Source of the DNA: Parahoeflea alexandrii
GTDB lineage: Bacteria > Pseudomonadota > Alphaproteobacteria > Rhizobiales > Rhizobiaceae
Length of the DNA: 64,000 bases
Direction: 5' to 3'
NCBI RefSeq assembly: GCF_027214025.1
Contig: NZ_JAPWHB010000005.1
Location: 444,575 to 508,574, forward strand
Of the stretch, positions 1-11,588 are shown piece after piece. Within the stretch, counting starts at the first letter, position 1, and every line of letters begins with the position of its first letter. The position numbers and the translations under genes were made by a program. The notes under the pieces were generated by a model. It was not told the origin of the DNA. It was given only the letters and a program-made list of their open reading frames with translations, and ran no database searches.

Positions 1-455
1 CACTTCGAATGCGTCCCCGGCATGCAGTAGCGCTCGCCACCGGGCATTTCCAGATGCGCGCCAAGCAATTGCGTTTCCTCGCCGCGCATCACGTCGGGTT
101 CGGCTTCCGAGCGCACGGCCAGCCCTGGAATAATGATGATCCGCCGCGCCGTGCCGGGCACGATGGTCGCTGTCTCGCCGATTGTGGTGACGTCGGCCGG
201 GGTGTCGATGTAGCCGGCTTCGACCCACCCCTGGCGAGATCCTGCCATGCCGCAGATGACCACCGGCAGGTGATCGGCGGCAGAGAGAGCGGCGAGATGG
301 GTTTCGAGCACCGGCTCAAACCCGCGCTCGGCAACCTCGCTCATGCCCTCGTGGCTGCGGTGTTCGGCGAGCACAGTTCCGTCCGCCGACATCAGCCAGA
401 GACGGAAGCTCGATGTCCCCCAGTCGACGGCAACAAGGGCGGGTGTTTTGCTCAC
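1..455 (-). CDS. dgoK: 2-dehydro-3-deoxygalactonokinase, N-terminal part
   Basis: The product phosphorylates 2-dehydro-3-deoxy-D-galactonate at C6 with ATP, in the cytoplasmic De Ley-Doudoroff route of galactose breakdown. About 151 residues are visible; the C-terminus lies beyond position 1. The N-terminus carries the ASKHA phosphate-loop sequence VDWGTSSFRLWL, followed by GMAGSRQGW, RGEETQLLGA and PGTHSK, all typical of DgoK. The start is a GTG at 455 that overlaps the TGA of the upstream SDR gene (GTGA), so the two are translationally coupled. It is the last visible gene of the alpha-galactoside operon. The aldolase gene dgoA would be expected just outside the window. Family assignment is firm. 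Confidence 0.9.
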   Translation of the reverse strand, partial: MSKTPALVAVDWGTSSFRLWLMSADGTVLAEHRSHEGMSEVAERGFEPVLETHLAALSAADHLPVVICGMAGSRQGWVEAGYIDTPADVTTIGETATIVPGTARRIIIIPGLAVRSEAEPDVMRGEETQLLGAHLEMPGGERYCMPGTHSK

Positions 456-1222
456 ATCATGCCTCCATCGGCAATCAGCACCTGCGCGGTAATCATCGCC
501 GAGGCGCCGGATGCCAGGAACAGGCAGGGCCCGACCATGTCTTCCGGTTCGATCGCCCGCTTGAGGCATTGCCGGTCGATCATCGCCGCAAGACCTTCTT
601 CGGTGACCCAGAGCTCCTTCTGCCGCTCCGTCATCACCCAGCCCGGCGCGATGGCGTTGACGCGGATGCCGTCAGGACCAAGCCGCCCGGCAAGCCCCTT
701 GGTCAGCCCGACGATCCCCGCCTTGGCGGCGGTGTAGGCGGGCATTGAACCGATGTTGAGCATGTAGGATGTAGAGGTGAAATTGACGATCGTGCCGCCG
801 CCCGCCGCGATCATTCCCGGCGCCACGGCCTTGGCGGTAAAAGCCACCGGCCGCAGGTTGATAGCGTGGTTTTCATCCCAGTACTCGCCGGTCATGTCGA
901 GCAGTTCATGCCGGTCGTCGAGCGCCGCATTGTTGACCAGTACCCGCGTTGGGCCATGCGCGGCTTCGGCCTGCGCAACCGCCCGGCTGATCGCCTCGAG
1001 ATCCTTGAGATCGGTATGAATGAACAGGGGCGCGTGCCGGCTTGTGCCCGCCAGACGGTCGGCAAGCGCCCGGCTTGGCGCCTCGGCGATATCGATGAAC
1101 GCAACCCGGGCGCCCTGTGCGGCAAAGCCCTCGGTCAGTGCCGCGCCGATGCCGCTGCCGCCGCCGGTGATCAGCACCGCCTTGTCCTTGAGGTCTGGAA
1201 ATGTCGCTGTCTGCTCGCTCAT
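452..1222 (-). CDS. SDR family oxidoreductase, probable D-galactose 1-dehydrogenase
   Basis: This is a 256-residue classical short-chain dehydrogenase. It has the cofactor motif TGGGSGIG (residues 19-26), NNAA (97-100) and the catalytic Ser150-Tyr163-Lys167 set. The fold and NAD(P)-dependent dehydrogenase chemistry are seen directly in the sequence. The substrate is inferred: the gene sits between an alpha-galactosidase and dgoK, so oxidation of D-galactose to galactonolactone is the missing step and the best guess. Its ATG shares one base with the stop of the alpha-galactosidase gene (TGATG), and its stop overlaps the dgoK start. A different sugar or sugar-acid substrate is possible, because SDR specificity cannot be read from the sequence. 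Confidence 0.85.
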   Translation of the reverse strand: MSEQTATFPDLKDKAVLITGGGSGIGAALTEGFAAQGARVAFIDIAEAPSRALADRLAGTSRHAPLFIHTDLKDLEAISRAVAQAEAAHGPTRVLVNNAALDDRHELLDMTGEYWDENHAINLRPVAFTAKAVAPGMIAAGGGTIVNFTSTSYMLNIGSMPAYTAAKAGIVGLTKGLAGRLGPDGIRVNAIAPGWVMTERQKELWVTEEGLAAMIDRQCLKRAIEPEDMVGPCLFLASGASAMITAQVLIADGGMM

Positions 1223-3369
1223 CAGTTGTTCTCCGGATCGATTCGCTGCCCTTCGAGAACCGTCATGGAGGCAGGCACCGCGTTGGGCAAGCGGATACCT
1301 TGGTCCATCAGGAACGTACCGGATAGTCGCATCGTTTCCCCCTCGGCCAGAGTATTGACCATGCGGCGGTTGGCGAGCGGGCTCACATCTTCCGGGTTGA
1401 CCAGGCGGATCTCGTAGATTGCCTCGGGATCGAGCCCTGCAGCGCGCAACGGCCTTTGGAAAATTTGCGCCGAAGCGCCGGCCTGGCCGGCAAACAGGAT
1501 GAACCGGTCAGCCGCGCCGTCGACCGTCATCTCCGCGAACACCTCGGCGTCGTCGCTTTCCAGGCGGTGCAGTGCGCCCGAAAACAGGAAATCGCGGTTC
1601 TGCTTCCACCATGAGGTGACCCGGCGCAGCGTCCCGCCTTCTTCCTCGGTCAGTTCGCGGGGATCCATCTCGAAACCCATGTGCCGCTGTGCCGCCACCC
1701 AGGCCCTAAACGGCATCGACAGAACCCGGCCCGAGGTATGGCAATGGCGCGGGCCGACATGCGAGCCCTGAACCTCGGGCGCGATCCAGCGGCTGGCCTC
1801 GTGCTGCATCCGCAGGCGCTCCAGCGCATCGTTGGAGTCTGACAGCCAGACCCGGCTTGCCAGTTCCAGCACGCCGAAATCGATGCGCCCGCCGCCAGAG
1901 GAGCAGCTTTCGAAATCCAGGTCCGGGTGCGCGCGCACCAGGTCTGACAGCAGTGTCATGAAGCCGCGTGCCTGGTCCGGCCCGCCGCCGGTCAGCGGCC
2001 GGTTGTGGTCCCATTTGACATAGTCGATATCGTGTGAGGACAGGATCGCGTCGATCTGGCGGAACAGATGCGCCCGTACCTCGGGCCTGGCCATATCGAG
2101 CACATGCTGGTTGCGGCCGCTCGGCTGGTCGTCGGGGCCGAGCATGTAGTCGGAATGCGCCCGGAACAGCTCGCTGTCGCGGTTGACCATCTCCGGCTCG
2201 AACCAGAGCCCGAAGCGCATGCCTTCGCCGTGGACATGCTCGATCAGGGGGGAGAGCCCGTCGGGGAATTTCGCCCGGTCGATCTCCCAGTCGCCCAGAC
2301 TCGAAGTGTCGTCGTTGCGGCCGCGGAACCAGCCGTCATCGAGCACGAAGCGCTCGGCGCCCAGTTTCGCGGCGAGCGAGGCGATGGATTTGAGCTCCTC
2401 GAGATCGTGCCGGAAATAGACCGCCTCCCAGCAATTGTAATGCACCGGACGCGGCTCGCGCTTGCGCCGCGCGTTGACCGGCGCCTGGATGGCGCGGAGG
2501 TGCCGGTGAAATGCATGGGACAATCCGTTGAAGCCCTGGTCCGACCAGAACAGGTGCAGGGTGGGCGAAGCAATTTCGCCGCGCGCCAGTCCGTCATCAA
2601 GTACGCCGAACTGCACCTGCCGCCGCCCGTCGGGCAGCTCCTCGGCCAGCATCCTATGCCCGCCGCTCCAGGCAAGCGTGGCGGCGAGGCAGGCGCCGCC
2701 GTGTTCGCCTGTGGCGCCGGTCGCCAGCGTTACGCCGGGAAAATGCGCGTGCCCGGTCCGCCCCTCGCGGCTCTCCCGGCTGTGCGCGCCGGTTCTGAAT
2801 GGCACTTCCTGCCGCCGGAACTCCCCGCACCAGCGCCCGGAATGGTCGATGATACGGTCCATGCCGGCCGGTGCCGGGATAGCCGGGGCGGCAAGCCAGC
2901 TGCAGCTCCAGCCCTTGGGTATGGTCACCGTCTGCGACAGTTTGAGGATGCCGGTTTCGGGATCGAGACGGGCCGAGATAACGAGCCTGACGCCGTCCGG
3001 CTTGCCGCGATCGAGCAGCGTGAAACTTGTCCCTTCAGCGCCGTCGCTCTCGGTTTCGGCAAGCTTCGGATTGGCCAGGTAGTTCCGGCCATCAGCCGTC
3101 TGCAGGATCATGCCCGGGTGGCCTTGCCAGCCGGTGATTGCCAGCGGGCACAGTGTGAGCGGCAGGAACGGATCGATCTGTCCGGCGCCGACATTGGGTA
3201 TGGTGGCGATCGCCAGCGCCGCGAGGTCATCTGTCGCGGGCAGGGACCGGCCGAAATGGATGAGGCATGGCGCGCCCTTGTTGAAGCTGGCGAAGACGGC
3301 TGTACGACCGCCTCCGTCAAGCCGGGTCACATCGATGACGGCAAAATCTGGCATGTCGGGGCGTGTCAT
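1222..3369 (-). CDS. Alpha-galactosidase, glycoside hydrolase family 36
   Basis: The 715-residue retaining glycosidase releases galactose from melibiose, raffinose or stachyose. It has the full GH36 layout: an N-terminal beta-sandwich (about 1-300), a TIM barrel (about 305-620) and a C-terminal beta domain. The nucleophile is Asp454 in VKWDHNR, and the acid/base is Asp511 in WLSDSND. LDDGWF (343-348) and SCSSGGGRIDFG (488-499) line the active site. There is no signal peptide, so it works in the cytoplasm on imported substrate. The start lies 1 base after the stop of the upstream permease gene. The family is certain; the preferred oligosaccharide is not. Confidence 0.95.
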   Translation of the reverse strand: MTRPDMPDFAVIDVTRLDGGGRTAVFASFNKGAPCLIHFGRSLPATDDLAALAIATIPNVGAGQIDPFLPLTLCPLAITGWQGHPGMILQTADGRNYLANPKLAETESDGAEGTSFTLLDRGKPDGVRLVISARLDPETGILKLSQTVTIPKGWSCSWLAAPAIPAPAGMDRIIDHSGRWCGEFRRQEVPFRTGAHSRESREGRTGHAHFPGVTLATGATGEHGGACLAATLAWSGGHRMLAEELPDGRRQVQFGVLDDGLARGEIASPTLHLFWSDQGFNGLSHAFHRHLRAIQAPVNARRKREPRPVHYNCWEAVYFRHDLEELKSIASLAAKLGAERFVLDDGWFRGRNDDTSSLGDWEIDRAKFPDGLSPLIEHVHGEGMRFGLWFEPEMVNRDSELFRAHSDYMLGPDDQPSGRNQHVLDMARPEVRAHLFRQIDAILSSHDIDYVKWDHNRPLTGGGPDQARGFMTLLSDLVRAHPDLDFESCSSGGGRIDFGVLELASRVWLSDSNDALERLRMQHEASRWIAPEVQGSHVGPRHCHTSGRVLSMPFRAWVAAQRHMGFEMDPRELTEEEGGTLRRVTSWWKQNRDFLFSGALHRLESDDAEVFAEMTVDGAADRFILFAGQAGASAQIFQRPLRAAGLDPEAIYEIRLVNPEDVSPLANRRMVNTLAEGETMRLSGTFLMDQGIRLPNAVPASMTVLEGQRIDPENN

Positions 3370-3370
3370 C

Positions 3371-4219
3371 TTATCCCTTTGTCGCGCCGAGGGTCAGGCC
3401 GGCGATGAAGTGTTTCTGCATCAGGAAGAACATCAGCACCGGCGGCATCGCCGCGATGATCGATCCGGCCGAGACCAGTTGCCACTGCGCGATCCATTGT
3501 CCGTTGAGCGAATAGAGGCCGGCGGTGACCGGCTGGGTTTCGGCGCTGGTGGTCAGCACGGTGGCCCAGAAGTAATCGTTCCAGATGAAGGTGAAGACCA
3601 GCACCGAAAGTGCCGCGATCGCCGGACGCATCAGGGGCAGAACGATGTACCAGAAGATGCGGAACTCGGAGACGCCCTCGACGCGCGCCGACTCGATCAG
3701 CTCGAACGGCAGCCCCTTGATGAAGTTGCGCATGAACAGCGTGCAGAAACCGGACTGGAAGGCGATATGGAACAGCGCGAGTCCGGTGATCGTGTTGTAG
3801 AGCCCGGTCGAGACGGTGAGATCGCGCACCGGCACCATCAGGATCTGGAACGGCACGAAATTGCCGGCCACGAACAGGAAGAAGATCAACAGGTTCATCC
3901 GGAACCGGTAGACCGCCAGCGCGAAACCCGACAGGCAGGAAATCGCCACCGCTCCAATGACGGTCGGAATCGTAACCTTGAACGAGTTGAGGATGTATTT
4001 GGCAATCGGCGAATTGGTGAACACGTCGGCATAATTCGAAAACGCGATATAGCTCGGCAGCCCGAAATAGTTGCCGGCGGCAAGGTCGCTCGACGGCTTC
4101 AGAGACGTCATCGCCACCCCGAGCAGAGGCAAGAGCCACAGGATCAGGGCGACCGGCAAGGCCACCTTGTAGAGGACCTGGGTCGACGGCGCGGCGTGTT
4201 CGATGGGTTTTGGGACCAT
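3371..4219 (-). CDS. Carbohydrate ABC transporter permease (MalG type, CUT1)
   Basis: The 282-residue inner-membrane permease has about six transmembrane segments. The EAA-type loop, ESARVEGVSEFRIFWYIVLP, lies near residue 190 and docks on the ATPase. It ends in the GATKG tail usual for MalG-type subunits. The ATG shares one base with the TGA of the upstream permease gene (TGATG), showing coupling. A longer frame extends upstream but runs inside that gene, so 4219 is the start. Context (GH36 enzyme downstream, CUT1 binding protein upstream) makes it part of an alpha-galactoside importer. Confidence 0.93.
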   Translation of the reverse strand: MVPKPIEHAAPSTQVLYKVALPVALILWLLPLLGVAMTSLKPSSDLAAGNYFGLPSYIAFSNYADVFTNSPIAKYILNSFKVTIPTVIGAVAISCLSGFALAVYRFRMNLLIFFLFVAGNFVPFQILMVPVRDLTVSTGLYNTITGLALFHIAFQSGFCTLFMRNFIKGLPFELIESARVEGVSEFRIFWYIVLPLMRPAIAALSVLVFTFIWNDYFWATVLTTSAETQPVTAGLYSLNGQWIAQWQLVSAGSIIAAMPPVLMFFLMQKHFIAGLTLGATKG

Positions 4220-5151
4220 CACAGGCCCCTTTCGTCGCGGACCATCTTCCAGATGAACCCGGAGATGAAGACCATCATGATGGCGAACAGGATGACGGCG
4301 ATCGCTGCGCCATAGCCCATGCGGAAACCGTATTCCGACAGCGCCTGCTCGAACATGTAGAACGACAGCACCCGGCTCGAACCGTAGGGACCGCCATCCG
4401 TCATGATCGAGACCAGGTCGAACGACCTCAGCGCGCCGATCACGGTGACCACGACGGCGATAAAGGTCGCGGGCCTGAGCTGCGGCAGGATGATGTGCCA
4501 GAGCATCTTCCAGCCCTTGGCGCCATCTAGCCGCGCCGCTTCGATCTGGTCGGGCGCGACATTGTTGAGACCGGTCAGGTACAGGATCATGCAATAGGCG
4601 ATCTGCGGCCAGAGACCGGCGGCGATGATGCCGTAGGTCACGTAGCGGTCATCGGCCAGAACGGCGACGCCGGTGCCGGTCAGCCACTCGATCAGATTGT
4701 AGAACAGGCCGAAATTTGGCGCATAGAACCAGGAGAAGATCAGCCCGACCACGACCTGGCTGATGACGAAAGGGAAGAAGAACAGCGATTTGTAGATGCG
4801 GATGCCGGTGACCGTCTGGTTGAGAAACAGCGCCACGAACAGCCCCGCCGGAACGGCCAGCATGTAGAGCACCAGCCAGATGATGTTGTTGTAAAGCGAG
4901 GTGTAGAAGGCGTCATCGTCAAACAGCTCGACATAGTTTTCGAGCCCGAGCCATGTCTTGGCGCCGAGCCCGTCCCAGTCGTAAAAGCTCAGCCACATCG
5001 AGGCGACGATCGGGTAGATGACGTAGAGCGCGAACATCGCGATGCCCGGCGCCAGAAAAAGCCAGGGCGCCAATGCGCGCTGGTTCCGTTTCCAGATCCC
5101 CGGCCTTTGCGTTCGTGTTCCGGCGATGGCTGTGGTCGCTGAACCCGTCAT
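4219..5151 (-). CDS. Carbohydrate ABC transporter permease (MalF type, CUT1)
   Basis: The 310-residue inner-membrane permease pairs with the MalG-type subunit encoded next. Hydrophobic segments begin at APWLFLAPGIAMFALYV near residue 30, and the EAA loop, EAARLDGAKGWKMLWHIILP, is near residue 200. I choose ATG 5151 because GGGAGG lies 7 bases upstream; an upstream in-frame start at 5190 would add 13 residues without a better ribosome site. A strong stem-loop at 5227-5259 separates it from the binding-protein gene. Confidence 0.92.
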   Translation of the reverse strand: MTGSATTAIAGTRTQRPGIWKRNQRALAPWLFLAPGIAMFALYVIYPIVASMWLSFYDWDGLGAKTWLGLENYVELFDDDAFYTSLYNNIIWLVLYMLAVPAGLFVALFLNQTVTGIRIYKSLFFFPFVISQVVVGLIFSWFYAPNFGLFYNLIEWLTGTGVAVLADDRYVTYGIIAAGLWPQIAYCMILYLTGLNNVAPDQIEAARLDGAKGWKMLWHIILPQLRPATFIAVVVTVIGALRSFDLVSIMTDGGPYGSSRVLSFYMFEQALSEYGFRMGYGAAIAVILFAIMMVFISGFIWKMVRDERGL

Positions 5152-5226
5152 GGCTGCCCTCCCGAGTGCGCCAGCGGCAGGCGGAGACATCGGTCTGCTC
5201 GCGCCCGGTTGTCAGGTCGTCGTGAA

Positions 5227-5259
5227 ATGGCCGGGCAGCCGATAAAGCCGCCCGGCCAT
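5227..5259 (-). repeat. Intercistronic stem-loop after the sugar-binding-protein gene
   Basis: A perfect 10-bp inverted repeat (ATGGCCGGGC and GCCCGGCCAT) with a 13-nt loop starts 5 bases after the binding-protein stop codon. There is no T-run, so it is more likely an mRNA 3'-end stabiliser or partial attenuator than a full terminator. It would leave the binding protein in excess over the permeases. Confidence 0.7.
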
Positions 5260-5264
5260 CACGC

Positions 5265-6506
5265 TTACTTGTAGATGCGCTGGCGGGCTTTCTCGAGCCG
5301 CTCCAGGATCTTGTCGACATTCTCCGGCTTGACCATGAATTCCTGGAAGCCTTCCATGCCGACCTTGGCCATTTCAGCCGGTGCATCGCGGTCGAAGAAC
5401 TGGGCGATGCCGCCGTCAGCCGTCGAGAGCATCTTGAAACCGGCCTGCAGGAACGGATCGTCGCCGACCTTGGACTGGTTGTTGATCGGCAGCTGGCCCA
5501 GCGCTTCGTTCAGCTTGGTCTGGACGTCGGCAGTGGCGATGAAAGCCAGGAACTTCTTGGCGTCATCGACATTCTTGGCGCCCGACGGAATGTGGATCGT
5601 GTCGGTCGGCGCCTCTTCCCCGCGTGCAAGGCCCGGCGTGATTTCGGGGAACTGCATGAAGCCCAGCGTGTCGTTGGTCATGCCGCCGTCCTTGAACACG
5701 GCCACGGCGAAGTTGCCCATGACGTAGTTGGCGGCCTTGCCCTGGATCAGCAGCGATGCGGCATCCTGCCAGTCGAGCGCCGCATGGTTGGCCGTCACGT
5801 AGCCGGGTTCCACCAGCTTGGCCCACTCGGCGAAGGTGTTCTTCACCTTGTCGTCGGTCCAGGCCACCTTGCCGGCGGTCAGATCCATGTGGAAGTCGTA
5901 GCCGTTGGTGCGCAGGTTCATGTAGTCGAAGATGCCGGCTCCGGGCCACAGCGCCTTGGTGCCGGTGGTCACACAGTCGATGCCGGCTGCCTTGAACTTG
6001 GCGCAATTGTCGATGAACTGCGCCCAGGTGGTCGGCACTTCAACGCCGGCCTGCTTGTAGGCGTCCTTGTTGTAGTAGATGCCCCACTGGTAATAGGTGT
6101 AGGGTACGCCCCACTGCTTGCCGTCGATGGTCATCGAGCCCTTGGCCGAGGCCAGCGTTTCTCCGAGATTGTTATCGGTCCAGACATCGGAGACGTCCAT
6201 GAACTGACCGGAGTTGACGAAGGGCGCCATGCGGTTGCCGGCGTACCAGTTGGCCAGATCCGGGGAATCCGCCGACAGGAAGTTGCGGATCGCGGTCTTG
6301 TATCCTTCGTGGTCGAAATTCTGCAGCACCACGTCGATGTCGGGATTGGCGGCTTCGAACTCCGCGATCGCGGCTTCGAAGGCAGCCAGCGGCGCCGGAT
6401 CGAAATCGGCGTAATATTTCAGCGTGCGTTGCTCGGCCATGGCCTGCGTTGCCATCAGGGCAAATGCAGCCGTGCCGAGGAGCACGGATTTGCGTGAAAG
6501 CTTCAT
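5265..6506 (-). CDS. Extracellular sugar-binding protein of a CUT1 ABC importer
   Basis: The 413-residue periplasmic solute-binding protein is of family 1 (MalE-like). The signal peptide covers about 24 residues (KLSRKSVLLGTAAFALMATQ, then AMA cleavage). The mature protein starts with EQRTLKYYADFDPAPLAAFE, typical of this family. ATG 6506 is preceded by GGGAGGAC. It is the first gene of the minus-strand operon, and the neighbouring GH36 enzyme implies binding of alpha-galactosides such as raffinose, melibiose or galactinol. A stem-loop immediately follows the stop codon. Confidence 0.92.
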   Translation of the reverse strand: MKLSRKSVLLGTAAFALMATQAMAEQRTLKYYADFDPAPLAAFEAAIAEFEAANPDIDVVLQNFDHEGYKTAIRNFLSADSPDLANWYAGNRMAPFVNSGQFMDVSDVWTDNNLGETLASAKGSMTIDGKQWGVPYTYYQWGIYYNKDAYKQAGVEVPTTWAQFIDNCAKFKAAGIDCVTTGTKALWPGAGIFDYMNLRTNGYDFHMDLTAGKVAWTDDKVKNTFAEWAKLVEPGYVTANHAALDWQDAASLLIQGKAANYVMGNFAVAVFKDGGMTNDTLGFMQFPEITPGLARGEEAPTDTIHIPSGAKNVDDAKKFLAFIATADVQTKLNEALGQLPINNQSKVGDDPFLQAGFKMLSTADGGIAQFFDRDAPAEMAKVGMEGFQEFMVKPENVDKILERLEKARQRIYK

Positions 6507-6829
6507 TGCGTAGTCCTCCCGGTTGTTGACGTCCCTGCCGTCCCGTTGGCGTGCCGGCCATATGGCGGGCGGTCCACCTGCTGGGCGGGCAATCCTCCAA
6601 GACCGCCCCGGCAGCATCAATTGAAGTTCCACTATATGGAATTCAATTTGACTATTTAGAATTATCGATCTATGGTGTAGAGCTTGTCAAGCTGGAAAAG
6701 CACCGCATCAGCCGCGGGCTTTGTCAGCAAAATGCGGACGAGTGGCGAGCGGGAGAGCCAACCGTTTGAAGCAAAGACGGTTTTCCGGACGCATTGGCAG
6801 CGGGCGTTAAAGCAGCGAGGGGAGGAGTA
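6507..6829. promoter_or_regulatory. Divergent control region with palindromic operator
   Basis: This 323-bp region lies between the binding-protein gene and the IclR gene. It contains the inverted repeat TTCCA-CTATA-TGGAA (6627-6641), extended outward by ATTGAA and TTCAAT with one unpaired base. On the plus strand TTGACT (6648-6653) and TATGGT (6671-6676), spaced by 17 bp, form a plausible sigma70 promoter for the regulator. TATAGT on the minus strand lies inside the palindrome and could be the -10 of the importer operon. IclR binding here is inferred from position. Confidence 0.55.
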
Positions 6830-7663
6830 ATGGACAATCCGGCAGACCATGAGGATGAGGCGCGCAGCGGGATCGGCCGCGAGGCGGTCCGAGGCCGTGC
6901 CGATACCGGCACGCTCGGCAAGGCCATAGCGGTACTCGATATCGTCGCGTCTGCTGACCAGCCGATGCGCTTTACCGATATCCTCGCCCGCTCCGATCAG
7001 CCGCGCGGAACGCTGCATCGCCAGCTTTCCAATCTGGTCGAGGAGGGTCTGCTGTCGCTCGGCCGCGATCATTCCTATTCGGTCGGAATCCGGCTCCTCA
7101 AGTTTGCCGCCAAGGCCTGGGCCGGCAACCAGTTCCGCGTCATTGCCGAGCCGCATTTGCGAAGGTTGCACGATCTCACCGGCGAAACGGTGCATCTCGG
7201 CGTGCTGCGCGGCAACGAGGTGATCTATCTCGACAAGGTCGAAAGCCGCCAGGCGGTGCGCATGTATTCGCAGATCGGCAACGCCTCGCCGGTCTATTGC
7301 ACCGGCGTCGGCAAGGCCGGTCTTTCAGCGTTGCCCGACGCCGAGCTCCAGGCTGTTGTTGCCAGCATCAGGTTTCGCCGCTTCACCGACAGCACGCTGG
7401 TGACGCCCGAAGCGCTGTTGCGCGAGATCGAGGAGATACGCGCCAGCGGCAATGCCTATGACCGGGAGGAGCATGAGCCCGGCATCCGCTGCGTCGCCGC
7501 GCCGCTCCATTCGGCAGACCGAAGTTTCGTCGGCGGGCTTTCCGTGACCGGACCAGCGTACCGGATCTCTCCGGAATTGCTGGAAAGCTGGGCGGTGCTG
7601 GTCCGCAACGCGGCCGGCGCGATCATGGAAGATATGGGCGCGCGGCTGGGTCCGCGCACCTGA
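6830..7663 (+). CDS. IclR family transcriptional regulator
   Basis: The 277-residue DNA-binding regulator has an N-terminal winged helix (about 25-90, including [19 protein letters not shown]) and a C-terminal effector domain (about 100-270) with the IclR signature around [17 protein letters not shown]. The start at ATG 6830 has the strong site GAGGGGAGGAG just upstream; an in-frame start at 6794 lacks one. It is divergent from the alpha-galactoside operon and co-directional with the ATPase gene, so it probably controls both through the palindrome at 6627-6641. The inducer is not evident; a galactoside or pathway intermediate is likely. Confidence 0.92.
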   Translation: MDNPADHEDEARSGIGREAVRGRADTGTLGKAIAVLDIVASADQPMRFTDILARSDQPRGTLHRQLSNLVEEGLLSLGRDHSYSVGIRLLKFAAKAWAGNQFRVIAEPHLRRLHDLTGETVHLGVLRGNEVIYLDKVESRQAVRMYSQIGNASPVYCTGVGKAGLSALPDAELQAVVASIRFRRFTDSTLVTPEALLREIEEIRASGNAYDREEHEPGIRCVAAPLHSADRSFVGGLSVTGPAYRISPELLESWAVLVRNAAGAIMEDMGARLGPRT

Positions 7664-7712
7664 TTTTGGGAGCGGCGCCCGCACGGACGCCGGGAGTGTG
7701 AGAGGGAATGTC

Positions 7713-8798
<1,086 letters not shown>

Positions 8799-8818
8799 CA
8801 TTTTCCCTCGCACAAGAC

Positions 8819-8854
8819 AAAGGCCCGGACGCCATAGGCGTCCGGGCCTTTTTT
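8819..8854. terminator. Bidirectional rho-independent terminator
   Basis: The arms AGGCCCGGACGCC and GGCGTCCGGGCCT form a 13-bp stem with a 3-nt loop, flanked by A-rich and T6 tracts. It lies between the convergent ATPase and acyl-CoA ligase genes and can serve both directions. Confidence 0.9.
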
Positions 8855-8871
8855 CAGGCGTCGCTGCCGGC

Positions 8872-10500
<1,629 letters not shown>

Positions 10501-10816
10501 ATGATCCCCTTTGGATTTTTTCCTCTTCCTGCGCCGACAGTAACGCTTCGGAGGGAGTGGAGACAACATCAAATTGTCGCCGAATTGAGGTTTTGCATCC
10601 GTATGAATTTAGTATAATCTTAAATATACCAAAGCTCAGATTTTGGTGTTGAAGCCGGACTGCATGACCGCATTCTGGTTCGATGCGGGGTTGTTTGGGC
10701 CGGACTGGGGATTGGAACGGGGATTTGAAGCTGAGCGATATCGTCACAGCATATCGATACGGAAAAGTTGTCTTTCCGTTTCTAGCGGAATTCCGCGTTG
10801 CGCAAATGGAACGCAT
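10501..10816. promoter_or_regulatory. AT-rich divergent promoter region
   Basis: This 316-bp gap separates the acyl-CoA ligase gene from the LuxR-type gene. It holds an AT-rich island around 10604-10640, unlike its GC-rich surroundings. TATAAT at 10613-10618 reads rightward, and TATACT overlaps it leftward (plus-strand AGTATA), giving facing -10 candidates. No good -35 hexamer was seen for either. No small gene was convincing. Confidence 0.4.
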
Positions 10817-11551
10817 ATGACCGCGCAGGGTCAGAAGAAGACGGAAGTTTTCAGCGTTGCCCCGCAACTGCAGGACTGCAAGACACAGTTTGATGTTCTC
10901 AGGCTGCTGCGGGAGATCTGCACAGCATTTGGCTACCAGTTTTTCTTTGTTGTCAAAGGGCCGACGACGGAGGCCAAGTCCTTCTCGCAGGCGATCGTCA
11001 TTACCTCCGCGCCCTCCGAACTGGTTCAGGCCCATGAAGCCAGGGAACCCGTTTCAAGCAACCCGTTGGCGGACATACTCCGCCAGACCAGTGCGCCATT
11101 CGAATTCCGGCTTGACGATCCCGCATCGACTGCGCCAGCCGATTTCAGGTCGTTCGCCGAGGGGATCTCAAGCGCCTACAATCTGGATTGCGCGTTCATT
11201 GTCCCGGTCTATCATCCGGATCACGGGCCGGCTGCCGTGCTCTTCGTTGGCAAGCGCGCGCCCATGAGCATCGCGGAGACCGCCGAGTTGGCGCTCTACG
11301 GGCATCTGGTGCATGAGAAGCTGCATCACGTGTCGGCCAAGCCGGCAAAGCCCGATTCGCCGTTGACCGAGCGTGAACGTGAGTGCCTGATCTGGACCTC
11401 GGTGGGCAAGACCTCGGTCGAAATTGCCCAGATCCTCGGCTTGTCCGAACATACGGTCAATCACTATCTGAACAACGCTGCCCGCAAGTTTGATGCGGTC
11501 AACCGGACGCAGGCGGTCGCCCATGGCTTGCGGTTCGGTTTCATCGACTGA
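10817..11551 (+). CDS. LuxR family transcriptional regulator
   Basis: The 244-residue protein has an N-terminal ligand-sensing region (about 15-165, autoinducer-binding-like fold by length and pattern) and a C-terminal LuxR helix-turn-helix (about 180-240: LTERERECLIWTSVGKTSVE). The residues that contact acyl-homoserine lactone in TraR (Trp57, Tyr61, Asp70) are not conserved: the matching stretch reads SNPLADIL rather than W-x3-Y-x8-DP. It may therefore sense another ligand or none, as in VisN/VisR-type regulators. ATG 10817 has only a weak upstream site (TGGA). No luxI gene is in the window. Confidence 0.8.
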   Translation: MTAQGQKKTEVFSVAPQLQDCKTQFDVLRLLREICTAFGYQFFFVVKGPTTEAKSFSQAIVITSAPSELVQAHEAREPVSSNPLADILRQTSAPFEFRLDDPASTAPADFRSFAEGISSAYNLDCAFIVPVYHPDHGPAAVLFVGKRAPMSIAETAELALYGHLVHEKLHHVSAKPAKPDSPLTERERECLIWTSVGKTSVEIAQILGLSEHTVNHYLNNAARKFDAVNRTQAVAHGLRFGFID

Positions 11552-11588
11552 TCCGCCGCCGGAGGCGTCATGGTGACTGGACTGCGCT

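Noticed and set aside
2068-3408. Plus-strand frame (446 codons) opposite the alpha-galactosidase gene
   Set aside because: It overlaps a gene with all GH36 catalytic motifs and shows no family similarity of its own.
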